64,000 nucleotides of DNA from Verticillium longisporum (lineage: Eukaryota; Ascomycota; Sordariomycetes; Glomerellales; Plectosphaerellaceae): NCBI GenBank assembly GCA_019188255.1, contig JAETXT010000001.1, positions 62,001-126,000 on the forward strand, read 5' to 3'. The position numbers were made by a program, and so were the translations under genes. Below, piece after piece: positions 1-11,906 of this stretch. The stretch's first letter is position 1; each line of letters starts with the position of its first letter. Under the pieces are notes generated by a model. That model did no database searches. It saw only the letters and a program-made list of their open reading frames with translations, and had not been told where the DNA came from.

Positions 1-196
1 GAAGGAACTGGAATGATCCTTATCATACCTCTTTTAAAAGAGGTCATATAGAGTATAAATGGACAGAAGCGGTATACATAAGGCGGGTTAATAATAAACT
101 ATAGAAACCGTTGAGGCTCTATCTCAATCTAAGCACTCCCGGGTGAAAACTATAGCGCCTTCAGATGTACTGCCTTGAAATGATTGCGCCATCTCT

Positions 197-580
197 CTAA
201 TGAGCCTCAACCTCGGCCAAGAAGGTTCCCTTGTGGCCGAGACTTCCGATGTCCAGGCATGCCTCAAAGTTCTTGCCATCGCTAGTCGTGTGCCACTGTC
301 GGATCTTCTTGCCATCAACCTGCTGGGTGATCTTGATATCCAACTTCTTCTTGATGTAAGGAGTTACGACAACATCCACGTTGCTGGGTGAGCCCTTGAT
401 AGCAACGGTCAACTTGGCCAGACCGTCAAAGTGGATGTCTCCAGCCGCGTTACCGGGCTTGAAGGACTTGGCTTTCGATCCGACGTCAGTGAACTGAGAA
501 TTGCCGGGATAAATGGGGTCGATGCAAGCCATCGAGCTGGCGATAAGGCCAATGATAGTAGCGAGGGTAAACGTCTTCAT
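197..580 (-). CDS. Small secreted protein, 127 aa
   Basis: The frame encodes 127 residues with a classic N-terminal signal peptide (MKTFTLATIIGLIASSMA, likely cleaved after residue 18). The mature part is about 109 residues, polar and lysine-rich, with two cysteines (near residues 19 and 108) that could form one disulfide. I recognise no domain. Alternating hydrophobic and polar stretches suggest a beta-rich fold, which is an inference. A TATA-like, AT-rich tract lies about 110-130 bp upstream of the start. The gene sits alone at the edge of a transposon-rich block, a common location for fungal effector-like small secreted proteins. The reading frame is intact and shows none of the RIP damage seen from 3.3 kb onward. 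Function unknown; extracellular location is reasonably sure. Confidence 0.65.
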   Translation of the reverse strand: MKTFTLATIIGLIASSMACIDPIYPGNSQFTDVGSKAKSFKPGNAAGDIHFDGLAKLTVAIKGSPSNVDVVVTPYIKKKLDIKITQQVDGKKIRQWHTTSDGKNFEACLDIGSLGHKGTFLAEVEAH

Positions 581-639
581 TGTGAGGTTTTAGGTGTATT
601 TGTTGGGCGTGGACTTTGTAAGCTGATAGGAAGGCTAGA

Positions 640-3300
640 CTGAAACTGTGGTGGGTGAGGAAAGAAAATGAGAACAGCATAGAGGGGGGAGAACTCTTAT
701 ATAGAAAGAGGGTAGTTATAATCTATTTCAGTATGGTAGCTTGCCTTTGTAACCTGAAACGCGACTTCGTATTAGTTAGGTTACAATCGACCGGAGGTAG
801 AGGGCTAAGGTTGAGTCGGACATGCCGGTATAAAACTTAATATTAGCTAAACCTAGTTATATCGGAAAGCTACTTCAGAGTAAGTTCTTTACCCCTTAAA
901 GATTTACGGGGTATAAAAACCTTACCCTTAGCCTACTAGGATTATGTCTCGATTGAGATGGAAAGCTTCGGGGTATAATGTTCTATTTATAAGCCCAGAT
1001 CAGCCCAGATCATGCCTTTATAGCCAGAGTATTCTAAAAGCTTCTTTACTTACTATTAATATTTAATTTAAGATTTCGCTCCCTAAAACTCTATTTCCAT
1101 TCTATCCTAGAACTGGGAAAGATCATGTCTCCCAAAATCGCAAACTGCTGATTGGAATTAGAAGTTGCGTCCCACTCTCCGCGTTAGTTTCCCTTCCACT
1201 CGAGCTTGGTATTACTGGTAAAGGTACATGTAGGCAGTGTGTTCTCATCTAGAACAATAAGCCCAATAGCAGAGTCTTAGCCCCAATGATTTGTTGTAGC
1301 TAAAAGTACATTATTTCCATCCTCGCGCTTCCTATGACAATCGAGTGCAACTCTGCCCATTGGAGGATCGACGTTGGATAACGCTATCGCGGTCGTATTG
1401 GTGAAATTAACTCTGTACATAGATGGCACAGTTTTACTTCTGAGATTCTCTTTCATCAGCAACCTTTCGCTTCAGCTAAAAGGTTTTAGTGTCGTAATGC
1501 ACTATGCTAACTAAAAGGCGCAATCCTCGTTCCTGGAAGAGTTATGGGGCACCTGAAAGTGAAACAAATTACTTCTGCGATTCTTTGAAGCTTACGTATG
1601 TTTGTTGCTTTTGATTGAGCAGAATGAGCCCGTGTCTTTGCCATCGTTCCGGTCAATTGGCTGGTCGCTCATGCGCGGCGCGATATTAACGTAGTAACTA
1701 GATTCACGTTAGGTTCGCCAACAAATTTACAGCGAGAGTACTCAAACTGCCCACAATGTTCATTATCTTTGGAGCGCTCGGAACGTCCCGTGGTGAAGCC
1801 AAGATTGTTCATGGCATCGTCGGTGCAGCCTGCAAGCCCATAGCAGATCTCGCCATTCTAAAATCAGCGCCCGACAATCGTAGGCTGAAGTTGGAGCATC
1901 GGTCATTACTAAACTCGCGTGGCTCGAGTATTGCCATCGTGATCGAGTTCAAAGTAAAAGGGATTACTTTTCCACGGAGGATTAGCCCCTATCCTCAGTT
2001 GCATTAAGGTCCGAAGGTACAAAAGCGTCGACATGTCGACTGGCCTTAGTCAGTGGGAACGAGGGAGCCAGTGAGTGTCCCAGTATAGAAGAAAGACTAG
2101 GTACCTCCCTCTACAATGACATATCTAAGACCAGACGGAAATGAAATGAAGATTGACAAGACGAAATGTCTAATGGATTTCAAGAAAGAACGTTGCGGAA
2201 ATAGACCACCTAATAGCCTGCTAGATAGGTAGCTTGTTCAAGCGAGATATACCACAGAACTACCCATTGCCCTAACCACGGGCTGGTAGCTTGAACAATA
2301 CTGCCGTTAGGCCCTGAGAAGTAAGAAATCACGCAAATACAAGCCACAGTATAAGATATTAATAAGCTCTGGACAATCGATGCCGACTCTGCTCTCACCA
2401 GGTCATGAACAAACAGGATAATTACACCATGCAGCGGAGAAGATAATAAATATAGATGCCAATCACAAGTGCATTCAGCAACTAAAAGGCAGAAGGCCCT
2501 GAATTAACCTTACACCACTATTGGCAGGGAGAGAGATATGCTGCTGCATAAGCATAAACCCAGTGCCTAGTATATTCATAGACTAATCGTGAATCTTGGG
2601 TTTATTATATACGCCCGCCATGCCAAATGCTTTAGTAGCCTTACGATAGGCGTGGCTCGCCCATTGCATGCTGGATAGTTAGAATAAATAGCCTCATTAA
2701 TCACTAATTCCATAGTTCATTATCAAGTCGATAGACTAGGCTAGTGCGACACGGGAGCAGCTTCCCAATCCAGAGCACTCTAACTTTCATCTATTACAAT
2801 AAGTAAACCCGGCCCATTATTTACTATTACTGCTATTATTATAGTGATTATTTCTATATTGAAAAGTGGTCTTGCGCCCGTCGTTCAACGGCTACTAGAA
2901 CTGGGTACTAGTTCTAAACGCGTTCTCAAACTCATCTATAGAAGAACCAGTGATAAGACTATCGCAATTGTAGCTTAGTAGCATATGTTTAAAATGCTAG
3001 GAAAGATAGAAAGCATGGCATTAACATCTAGAACAAGCCTTGTGATTAGCACATTGATGCAATATAGGCGCAAATGATTTGATACCTGCAAAAAGACCAA
3101 TATTGCTAAGGTTACTAGCCTTAGCAGGCGGTAGCTAGCTGTATTTGAAGTGAATGAGCAAGCAGTTAAAGTCAGCGTTGCACTCAACTTATATAAGCTA
3201 GGCATTGGGTGAGAGCTTGATGCTAAGATACTTAAAAGTCTAGTCCAATGCTCCGACGCCCCTAGTCGGATGGAGTAGCAGGGGATGGTTCTTTTGCAAT
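640..3300. other. Gene-poor DNA with mixed composition
   Basis: Apart from the possible relic at 1084-1462, I see no supported gene. Composition is intermediate and CA/TG dinucleotides are still present, so this stretch is not fully RIPed, in contrast to sequence to the right of about 3.3 kb. Short open frames (for example 1756-2007) have no recognisable features. Confidence 0.5.
1084..1462 (-). pseudogene. Possible relic of a small beta-rich protein
   Basis: A 61-codon open stretch (1277-1462) is followed, after a frame change, by a further plausible stretch reading DSAIGLIVLDENTLP and onward to about 1084, then a stop. The composition resembles a short fungal secreted protein without its signal peptide. 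I recognise no family. It may be an old broken gene or chance reading; the support is weak. Confidence 0.2.
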
Positions 3301-4587
3301 ACGAATTATATTTCTTTTAACTTTTAGGTAATGATTTATAGATTCTAACTAAGGTTAGTTAGCGATAATAGCTAGGTCCTTAATATTATTATTAATAGTA
3401 ATAATATAATAGCGCTTCCTAGGGGTTTCGGATATATTAATAGGGGTAATAAGAGATAGCGGGTAATATACTCGCAATCTATATTAAAGGGGTTAATCTT
3501 AGAGGTATTATATTTAGTAACGCTCTTTATTACCTCTATCCGCTAGCTAATAGTTATAGATAGTTTAGAGGCGGGGGTTATTATAATTTCGATAGCCTTT
3601 AGAATAGTTTTAAGGCTATCCTCGATTTAGCTAATATTAATAGTAAACTCTTTAATAATTATCTAATTAATATTAATATTATAATAGCTTATAAAGATAA
3701 TATATAGAGCGATAGCTAGCTTCTTAGTATTAATAATAAAATTATTATAATTAACGTTATAAGTAATAGCGAGCGTTAAAGTAATAATAATAGCGTAATT
3801 ACTATTATTATAAATATAATAGCTATTTATAGTATTAGCCGTTCTAAGTACTAGCTAGCTAAGGGTAACGTTTAATAATTATTTAATAATACTATATTTA
3901 GGGATCTCGGGTATAAAGTTAATATTAATAAAGTTATTATATATAATAGCTCTAATAAAAGTCTAATTATAAGGGTTATAGAATTAAGCTATCTAAGGGT
4001 AAATATTCTCGATATAGGGAATAAGGAATAGGTTAGATATAAAGTCTTCGAAGCTATAAGTAATAGGTTATAGCTATTACTCGATAATAGCTAAATAAGT
4101 TAATCTCTTTATAATATTATTTAATTAGGGGAAAATAATATAAATTTCCTTAATATCTTCCTTTATAATTAGCTAGCCGATTTCTATATTAATATATACT
4201 ATTTTATTAAGAGTATTATTAATAGGGTTAAGAAAGCTATACTTATTAGGTTTCTTCTTATATTCCTTTAAAATAGTTTTATTCTTATAGCCCTATAAAT
4301 TAAGGAATCCCTAGGATATAATATAAACGGTCTTAACTATTTCTTCGCTATTAAAGAGTTCTAGTAAATAGAGATATCTAGTAAATAGGAGGTATTTATA
4401 TTTCCGGATACTTATATTATAGAATTCTAAGCGGAATATCTTATCCTAGGAAGGTATAGTTAAAGTTAGGTATAATATAATGTAAAAGGTATTTATAAGG
4501 ATAATAGAGTATAATATTTATTTAATATTATAAGCGATTATAATATAATTATAATTATAAGCGTTTAAGTATTTATTAGCTAGGGTA
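3300..4587 (-). pseudogene. RIPed copia-like polyprotein, downstream fragment
   Basis: This AT-rich block continues, on the minus strand, the integrase reading frame that stops at 6446. The two halves join across Fot1-like copy 1, whose TA duplication marks the breakpoint. Readable stretches interrupted by RIP-type stops (for example LLELFNSEEIVKT near 4.3 kb) show a once-continuous frame. I cannot find a reverse transcriptase motif, so the element appears truncated near 3.3 kb, where composition abruptly returns to normal. Stops are mostly TAA/TAG where Gln or Trp codons would fit, as expected of C-to-T and G-to-A changes. Confidence 0.5.
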
Positions 4588-6445
4588 ACGTAATCCACAA
4601 GCGAGTGGTTCACCCATGCGAGTGGTTCACTTCACCCCGACCCGACAAACATTCCGAGGAAAACCTCAACCCAAACGCCGTAAATCAATTAAAATCACTC
4701 CTCCTCGTCTTTTGCAGACGATGAGATAGCTACCTGACAAGTTCTCGCGTTGTGGCCGGTCTTCCCGCATACGCTACAGCATCGTTTCTTCGGCTGGGAC
4801 CACGACGCGGGACCCGGGTTCTGCAGCGTTTCCTCTTTTATCTGGATATCTACTTCCTTCTGAGCAATCTTGTCCTGTCCCTCGCCTACAGCCATGCTTC
4901 CTCCTTCCCGGAGACGTAGCTTTTGGCCCTCCGGCGTCGGCTTAGTGTAGCATTTTCCTCTCGAAGGATCATAACCTCTGACTTCAAAAGAGCGATCTGG
5001 TGCATAACACCCCGCGTCCCCTTCGCAAGATAGTCAACAGCATCTAAAATTGACGTTGGGGAGCTTCCCTGGTGGCGTGAGATTCGCCCTTTGATGAAGT
5101 CAGTCTGGGAACCTGCCTCGAGCAGGTTAGTGGGCGTCTTAGAGACCCAAGAATCACGCTCCCCGTGGGACGTCCCCGGAGGCGTCGTCGTCCTCAACCT
5201 CACATCCAGCTTTGACAGGACTGTTTCCGGGTTATGGGGGACAAGCCCCGCTCCTCGAAAGCCTCCCTGGATGTTTTTCTGTCATTGCTTGCTGAAATGC
5301 AGCCGAAAACGCCGGGAAGAAGTCCTCTTTGCTGATGTGCGTTGTACCCGCCCTCATCCTATCCTCGATTTGCCGACCGTATGCTTTCTTTAGTGGGCCA
5401 AAACACCCAACATCGAGAGGCTGGAGTAGATGTGACGAATGAGGAGGCATACAGAGTGTGATGATGTTGTTCTCCTTGCAGTAGAGTTCGAAGTCGACCG
5501 AGTGGTGACTTTCGTGGCCATCCAGGATCAGTAGGCGATAACCGCCCGAAGTACGGGACTTTGTATGCCTGTCAAAATGCCGAATCCATTCCAGACCAAT
5601 ATCATTCGTCGTCCAGCCGTTTGGAGATGTTGCGATTCTCCAGTCGCGAGAAATCGCGTCGTCCTGGTACCAGCTCGAGAGGTGGTACTTGCCCGAAACC
5701 ACGATGAACGGCGGGACGGAGAAACCCAACGCGCCAACGCCCTGGATCACCGTAACCCATTCCCGGTTGCCTGGCTGCCTCATCTTCACATTGGACCGTC
5801 TTTCCGAACTGGTCACGACCATTCCGTTGGCGATAACGCCCATCTGGAAGCCGGTCTCGTCAAAGTTGTACATGTCAGCCTCTTGGATGCCGTACTTGGC
5901 GATCATGTTATGCACGAGGCGGAACCACGCGTTTATCGCGTCCGGATCTTCGCATTGGGCCCTCTTGTAGTCGTACTTGCGAAAGAAACGCGTCCGGAGC
6001 TCTGGTTGCCGTTTGACGAAGTTTGCGGCCCAGTTCTTCCCGACGCGTGGCGCGTCACGGTCGGCAAGCAGGCGATTCGCCATATCTCCGACCTCACCCA
6101 ACCGGGGAGGGTAAGATCGCGCATCTAGGTCAAGGATATATTCGACAATAGTTTTCTCTTCTAGTACTGTTAATTTGGCAGAATTGGGCGGGCTTTCGCG
6201 TCGGGAGGGTTTGCCCTTCTGGCGTCGGAGGAGCGTCGTTAAGGGGACGGTGTAGATCCTCGCAGCACTCCGGGCGCTTAGGTTCGGGTCATTGTCCATA
6301 GCTTGGATAGCAAGGAATAATTGACCTTCTTTTGAAAGAGTCTCCATCGCGGGCGGAGGTGGAATCTGTAGAATTCAGGTGTAGGTCGTGGGCCCGGGCG
6401 AAGTGAACCACTCGCTTGGGTGAACCACTCGCTTGTGGATTACGT
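4588..6445 (-). mobile_element. Fot1/Pogo-type DNA transposon, copy 1
   Basis: The element is 1858 bp with terminal inverted repeats of about 50 bp (4588-4637 and 6396-6445) beginning ACGTAATCCACAAGCGAG, flanked by TA on both sides (4586-4587 and 6446-6447), the target preference of Tc1/mariner-Pogo elements. Each terminal repeat contains two near-direct copies of GCGAGTGGTTCAC, plausible transposase-binding sites. The right end reads CCCAAGCG and the left CCCATGCG, so the ends differ slightly. It lies in the RIPed copia-like integrase but is itself GC-normal and rich in CpA, so it inserted after that element had decayed. It is near-identical to copy 2 at 11907-13765, in opposite orientation. 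Confidence 0.93.
4695..6347 (-). pseudogene. Fot1-type DDE transposase, frame broken twice
   Basis: The N-terminal 355 or so residues are intact: a Psq/CENP-B-type helix-turn-helix (about 1-55), a CENP-B-like second HTH (about 60-130), then a DDE domain with likely catalytic Asp163 (NFDETGF), Asp276 (LILDGHES) and Asp312 (LLQPLDVG). The frame is lost in an A-run near 5275, which is two bases short of the family frame, and again in an A-run near 4921, one base short. Downstream frames still encode the conserved C-terminal region and a CCHC zinc knuckle (CSVCGKTGHNARTC). The full protein would be about 551 aa, the normal Fot1 size. One substitution separates it from copy 2 (Glu63 here, Gln there). 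The breaks may be sequencing errors rather than real. Confidence 0.85.
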
Positions 6446-8838
6446 TATTAGCTTATAATAGCTCTTAACCTTATTTATTAATTAATAGGCCTCTATAAGG
6501 ATCTAATAATAAGTTATACCTAGGAGGCGTACCTCTACCCTAAATTCTATAGAAGCGAAGTTAGTTCTAGTATTAATAGTTACGATATTTAGAGGGCCTA
6601 GGTATATATCTAATTAATACCTCTTAAGTACCTCTTATATTATATAAGCTATAAAATTAGGAATAAAAGTTATAGACTAGAATCTAGTACTTATATCGAT
6701 TATATAAAGAATAGGCTTTCTATCTAGGTATATAATATCGATTAAAATCTCGTAATTAAAGTCGATATCTAACTTTAGGGCGAACTTAAAGTATTATAGA
6801 AACTTCCCTTTAATCTAATAATAATAATAGAAATAGTTTATTAGCTTTAATATATTCTAGTCTATATTATAGTCTATTCTCTAGAGTAGATTCTATAATT
6901 TCTTAATCGATAGATAATTAAAGCATTTATAAATTCGCTAAAGCTTTATTTCTATTAGAAATATAACTCTATCGCTCTTTACTCCTATTATATATATAAT
7001 CCCTAAATTAATATAGGTTTTCTTATCTAGGAAGAACTAAGGATAGCCCTATTTATAGAATATAAGTATATATTCTTAGAGCTCCTTAATATACTTTATT
7101 AGCTTATTATATATATTATCTAAATAGATTCTAAGATCGTCTATATCCTTAATATATAGAAGGAATAAGGTATCTATTAGGATAATATAGAATATAATTC
7201 TCTTAATTAATATTAGAATAATAATCTCCTCTATAATAGATATTATATTTCCTATTCTAAATCTTATTCTAGCCCCTATTCCCTATTTATTAATTATTAA
7301 GCCTAGAATTAGGGCTATTAAGGCCCTAGTTTACGAAGCTCCTATTATAGAAACTAATACTATACCTATATTAGGAATAATACTATACTATATATAAGTA
7401 CTATTAATCTAATATTAACTAAATAGCTACTCTATTAGAGCTATCCCTTTAGCTTCTTAATTACTCCCTCTAATCCTATACTAGAACGACTTATTTACTA
7501 GGAAGTATACTATATAAGCGTTTATTAATTCGCTTTTAGGATTAGACTTATATAGTTCCTCTACTCTTAGCCCTTCTAAATCTTCGGAATCTAAGCTTTT
7601 AATAAGTTCTATAGCTATTAAGAATTAATAATATCCCTTCTATTAATCCCTATATACTTCTTATATACGTTTCTATTACTCTTTTAAGTATTATTAATCC
7701 TTAAGAGAATACTTCGTTAATCTATAATTTAGTTTAGAATATATCTAGTATTTATAAGTTCTAGTCTTAGAATCTTAATAATCGTTAATTCTATAAAACG
7801 ATTATTCTTTATAATCTCCCCTTCTATTAATTTAATAATAGCTATTTCCGCCCCTATAATACCTATTAATATAGAAGTATTTAAGCGTTCTAGTATTCTC
7901 CTCTACTTTTAATATACTCTTAAGCTAAGCGGATAATATATTAAAAGATCGCTCTAGCTTTATTAATATAATCTTTAGCTCTAGGACGCCTTAAATTACC
8001 CTTAGAGTATTTATATAGAAATAGGTCTCCTCCTAGAATATTAGATTAAATACTCTCTAATACTATTAAAGCTTATCTAGAAAGATCTAGAGAACTTCTA
8101 TTTACGGCTTTCCTATATTCTTAGGCTCTATAATAATAGAATTAAATATTATAGAGCTCTAATTTATATAATATTAAGCTCTATTAATCTCTAAATCGAA
8201 TTATTATTTAATCTTTAGATATATTTACTAGATTCTTATACTCTTATTTATATATTCTAAGAAGAAAACTTATATATACCCTAAAAGTATATTTAGGAAG
8301 AGTATATAGAGCTATATATATTAGATTTATAAGAGCTTATATATATTTATAAAGATATATATTTTATTATCTAAGATATTATAGGTCTCCTTAGAGTAAT
8401 TATTCTCCTTATTCTAGAGTAATATGAATTACTTAATTATAGCTCTATTAATTAGTAAATTTATTAATTTATATAATAATAGAGTATAATATTAAGCTAA
8501 TAGGTTCTAAATACTATTTAGAGGTAGGGTCTTATTTCGTTATAAGTAAAATATAATCTCTTATTAGCTAGATTATCTATTCGAATAATTAGATAATCCT
8601 AAAATACGAGGTTAATAAGGATCTATCCTTTTATTTTATATAATTCGAATTTAGGATAATTAAATAGTCCTTATTATAGGTAATCGTTTATTATCTAATT
8701 ATTCTCGCTATTCCTCTACTCCGTAGAGTATTAAATTATAGTTAGTACTACTCTCTAATATATTTATATTAAATATCTCTTCCTATAATAATATCGGAAT
8801 TAATCTCTTTAATATTTTAACGTTTATTACCCCTAGAA
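6446..8838 (-). pseudogene. RIPed copia-like polyprotein, integrase fragment
   Basis: Read on the minus strand, the block holds a decayed polyprotein. Around 6830-6960 lies a GAG-pre-integrase/HHCC-like segment (its His and Cys codons now read Tyr), and from about 6830 to 6446 an integrase core with PILYIIDISTRF, DIYLGP and TRTNFASIEFR, which matches the fungal copia integrase pattern. The upstream part (7.0-8.8 kb) is gag/protease-like but unreadable in detail. Internal stops sit where Gln or Trp would fit. CpA and TpG are almost absent. The frame is interrupted on the left by Fot1 copy 1 and on the right by the outer Gypsy element, where GAGGG (8839-8843) is duplicated. Confidence 0.6.
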
Positions 8839-8843
8839 GAGGG

Positions 8844-9322
8844 TATAATAACTAAGGAAGCAGGGCGGCCGCGAATCGACGACCCCGCGATTAGGGAGCG
8901 TAATAAGATAAGAATCGGGCTTACCTAGCAAATTACGTAATAGCTTACTTAGATATAAAGGGTAAGTCGTCGGGCTTACTAAGGATGCTATAGTAAGCTA
9001 GGGAATAGCTTACGGGATAATATACTATAATCCTAATATTATAGATTATTAATAACTAACTAGTAAACTATCTAATATAAGCTTATTACTTAATATAATA
9101 AAGATAGGATAGTAAGTATATAAGGACGGATATTCTAGACTTATAGATATATTCTTTTTTATAATAATAATTAATCTAAGTCTTACTTTATATTTATTAT
9201 AATAAATATATAATACTTTACAATACTATATCGTCTTAGAATTATAACCTAAGCTTCTATTAAATAATAACTTTAACCCCTTCTAATAATATTCCCTTTT
9301 CGGAAGCTACTAGGTCGTAATA
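8844..9322 (+). repeat. 5' LTR of outer chromovirus
   Basis: This 479-bp repeat matches 24108-24573 directly and 19973-20452 in reverse complement. A GC core containing GCGGCCGC survives because RIP spares C not followed by A. Its outer end abuts the GAGGG duplication. Confidence 0.9.
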
Positions 9323-9414
9323 TTTTAATTACTCTTATTTAATAGGTTTACTTTATAATACTAAGTAATACTTATTATAGGAATAATATCTATTAATAAT
9401 ATCGGAAATAGCGC

Positions 9415-11655
9415 TAATGACCTAGCTATTATAATCTAAGAGCTCTACTTAGAGAACGAGTAGCTACGAGCCTCGATATAGTAACTTTAAAGCGGAACGA
9501 GTATAAAAGCTCTTCCCCCTTAGCTATTCGATAGTAACCTTAGGGTACTTTAGTCTTTTATTACCTAAGTACGCTAATATTAAAAGGCTAATAAAGGCTA
9601 GCTTAAATATTAAAGCGAGAAAATCGCTAACGCCTCCTCTTATCTTAAAAGGGACGCTTTATATTAATTTAAACCTTTTATTAGAGATTACTCTATTTAT
9701 ATTAAAAAAGAAGATATAAAATAGATTACCTAGGATATCTATATAAGTATAAACGTATTTCAGGAAGCTATTAAAGGGGCATTTAGAGATATAGATAAAG
9801 AATAATAAAACGAAAGAAAGATCCTTTAATTTAAATAGACGGGGCTAGCTATTAAGTACGTTATAGAGTTTCGACTCTTAGCTACTCGATTTAATTAGAT
9901 TAAGTCCGCTCTTATAGCCCGTTTCTACGAAGGATTTAAGGATACTATTAAGGATAACCTTATCTAGGAGGATAGACCCGAAACCTTTATTAAGTATATC
10001 GCTATAGCTATTAAGATAGACGATCGTTAATATAAACGAAAAATAGAAAAGGGATAAAAGCCCGCTATTAGACCCTAGAACCTATATATCCCTTATTATC
10101 GTTCTAATTAAGGATATAAATATTAATATAATAAACCTTATATTAATATAGCTTAAGGATAGATTATTTACTTAGGATCTATAGAACTTAATAATACTTA
10201 ATATAGGAAACCAAAAGACCTTAAAGATATTAAATATTATAATTATAAAAATAATAAGTATATAGCCCGCGAATATTATTAATTAAAGAAGCCTTAGAAG
10301 CCTATTAACGAGTAATAGCTTAACTATACCTAGTATTAGAATTATACTAGTATTAACTAGACCTTCTATTATTAAGATAATTACTTTATATATAAGGATA
10401 GTAAGGAGTAGAATAGATAATTCCTTAGGGCGCTTATAGGATAATAAACCTTAGCTATAATAATAATTACGAAGAAAGATAAATATATTTAGAAATAAGC
10501 TTAATAAGTAATACTTAAGACCTAGGAAATCGATATAGACGAGGAAAGAGCTTATAAATATATTTACCTAGAACTATAATTAACTCCCTATATAAGATTA
10601 ATAAACGATATAGAATAGGATAAATATATATAAGCTAATAAAGAAGAATCTCCGCTTAAATAGATCTAGCTTTATATATTTATATAAATATACGAAGTTA
10701 ATAGTACTAGCGAGGACTATAACCCCTTAATATTATAGAACGAACTTATCTATTATAGGACCTAATTATAGAAGGCTAGTACTCGAAAGCGAGAAAGTAT
10801 TAAAGAAAATATACGATTTATAATAAGAGATTACTTAATACTCTACTACGCTTATAAATAATATTATTAATTATTCTAGCCCGAATACGTCTACGATAAT
10901 TATAAATATTACTTTAAGGAGAAGGCTATATATTAATTTCTCTTATATAATTATTAGATCGAGCTATAAATAATAATAGAGTTCGAATAGGAGAAGTATA
11001 AATAGATCTTATATATAAATAAATATAATTAAAGTTAGTTTATATTCTAATTAGACTTTACTTATTACGATAAATACTATTAAGATAATACTAGATAGGA
11101 GGACTATAATAATAATATATATATAAAGTATTATATCGCTAAAGCTAGAGATTAGAGATTCTATTATATAAAGGATATTAAGAAGCTACTCTTCTATATC
11201 TATTATAAGAGCAACGAGAAGAACGATAACTTAGATAGACTATCTATAATATAGCTACCTATTATATTACCCTCTTTAGGAAAAGGTAAACGTTAATCGA
11301 ATAGGGATAATAACCGATAAAGGAAATAAGAGTAATCTACTCTATTAAACGAATGTATAATATAAACTACCTCTATATACGAATAAACGTAGGAGGAAGA
11401 TAAATAAGTACGCTATTAGATAATAGTATTTAAGGTAATTATATAAGCCCTAAATATATTAATAAGAACTATATTAGCTAGAAATATAAGGAGGAACCCT
11501 ATTAGCTTAATATAGTAGAGGGATAAGTAATCTCGTATAGAGGAGGGATTATAAATATAGAGACTACGCCCTTCTAGGTATTTATTTCTCGCTAACCTAG
11601 CTATATAACCTTCGATATTATTAATATAAGAGGAAAATAAATTATCCTAAATATC
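9415..11655 (+). pseudogene. Outer chromovirus gag and protease, RIPed
   Basis: A single plus-strand frame broken by TAA/TAG stops can be followed through gag, with readable capsid stretches such as ALIARFYEGFKDTIKDNL. The nucleocapsid zinc knuckle lies at 10235-10276. Its three Cys and one His codons all read Tyr (TAT), with the spacing of C-x2-C-x4-H-x4-C retained, as expected from TGT/CAT to TAT. The protease active site near 11.4 kb reads LLDNS where a DSG or DTG triad is expected. The frame ends at the inner insertion (11656) inside the protease and resumes at 20458. Confidence 0.82.
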
Positions 11656-11906
11656 TATTACGACCTAGTAGCTTCTAAAGGGGGAATACTATTAGAGGGT
11701 TAGGGTTACTATTTATAGAAGCTTAGGTTATAACTCTAAGATAATATAGTATCGTAAAGCGTTATATACTCATTATAATAAATATAAAATAAGACTTAGA
11801 TTAATTACTATTATAAGAAAGAATATATCTATAAGTCTAGAATATCTATCCTTATATACTTACTATCCTATCCTTATTATATTAAGTAATAAGCTTATAT
11901 TAGATA

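Noticed and set aside
1756..2007. 83-codon frame in the gene-poor left part
   Set aside because: No signal peptide, no domain, no splice context supporting an extension.
5565..6128. 187-codon open frame on the strand opposite the transposase, identical in both Fot1 copies
   Set aside because: It is the mirror of a conserved coding region and shows no family feature; its conservation follows from copy identity.
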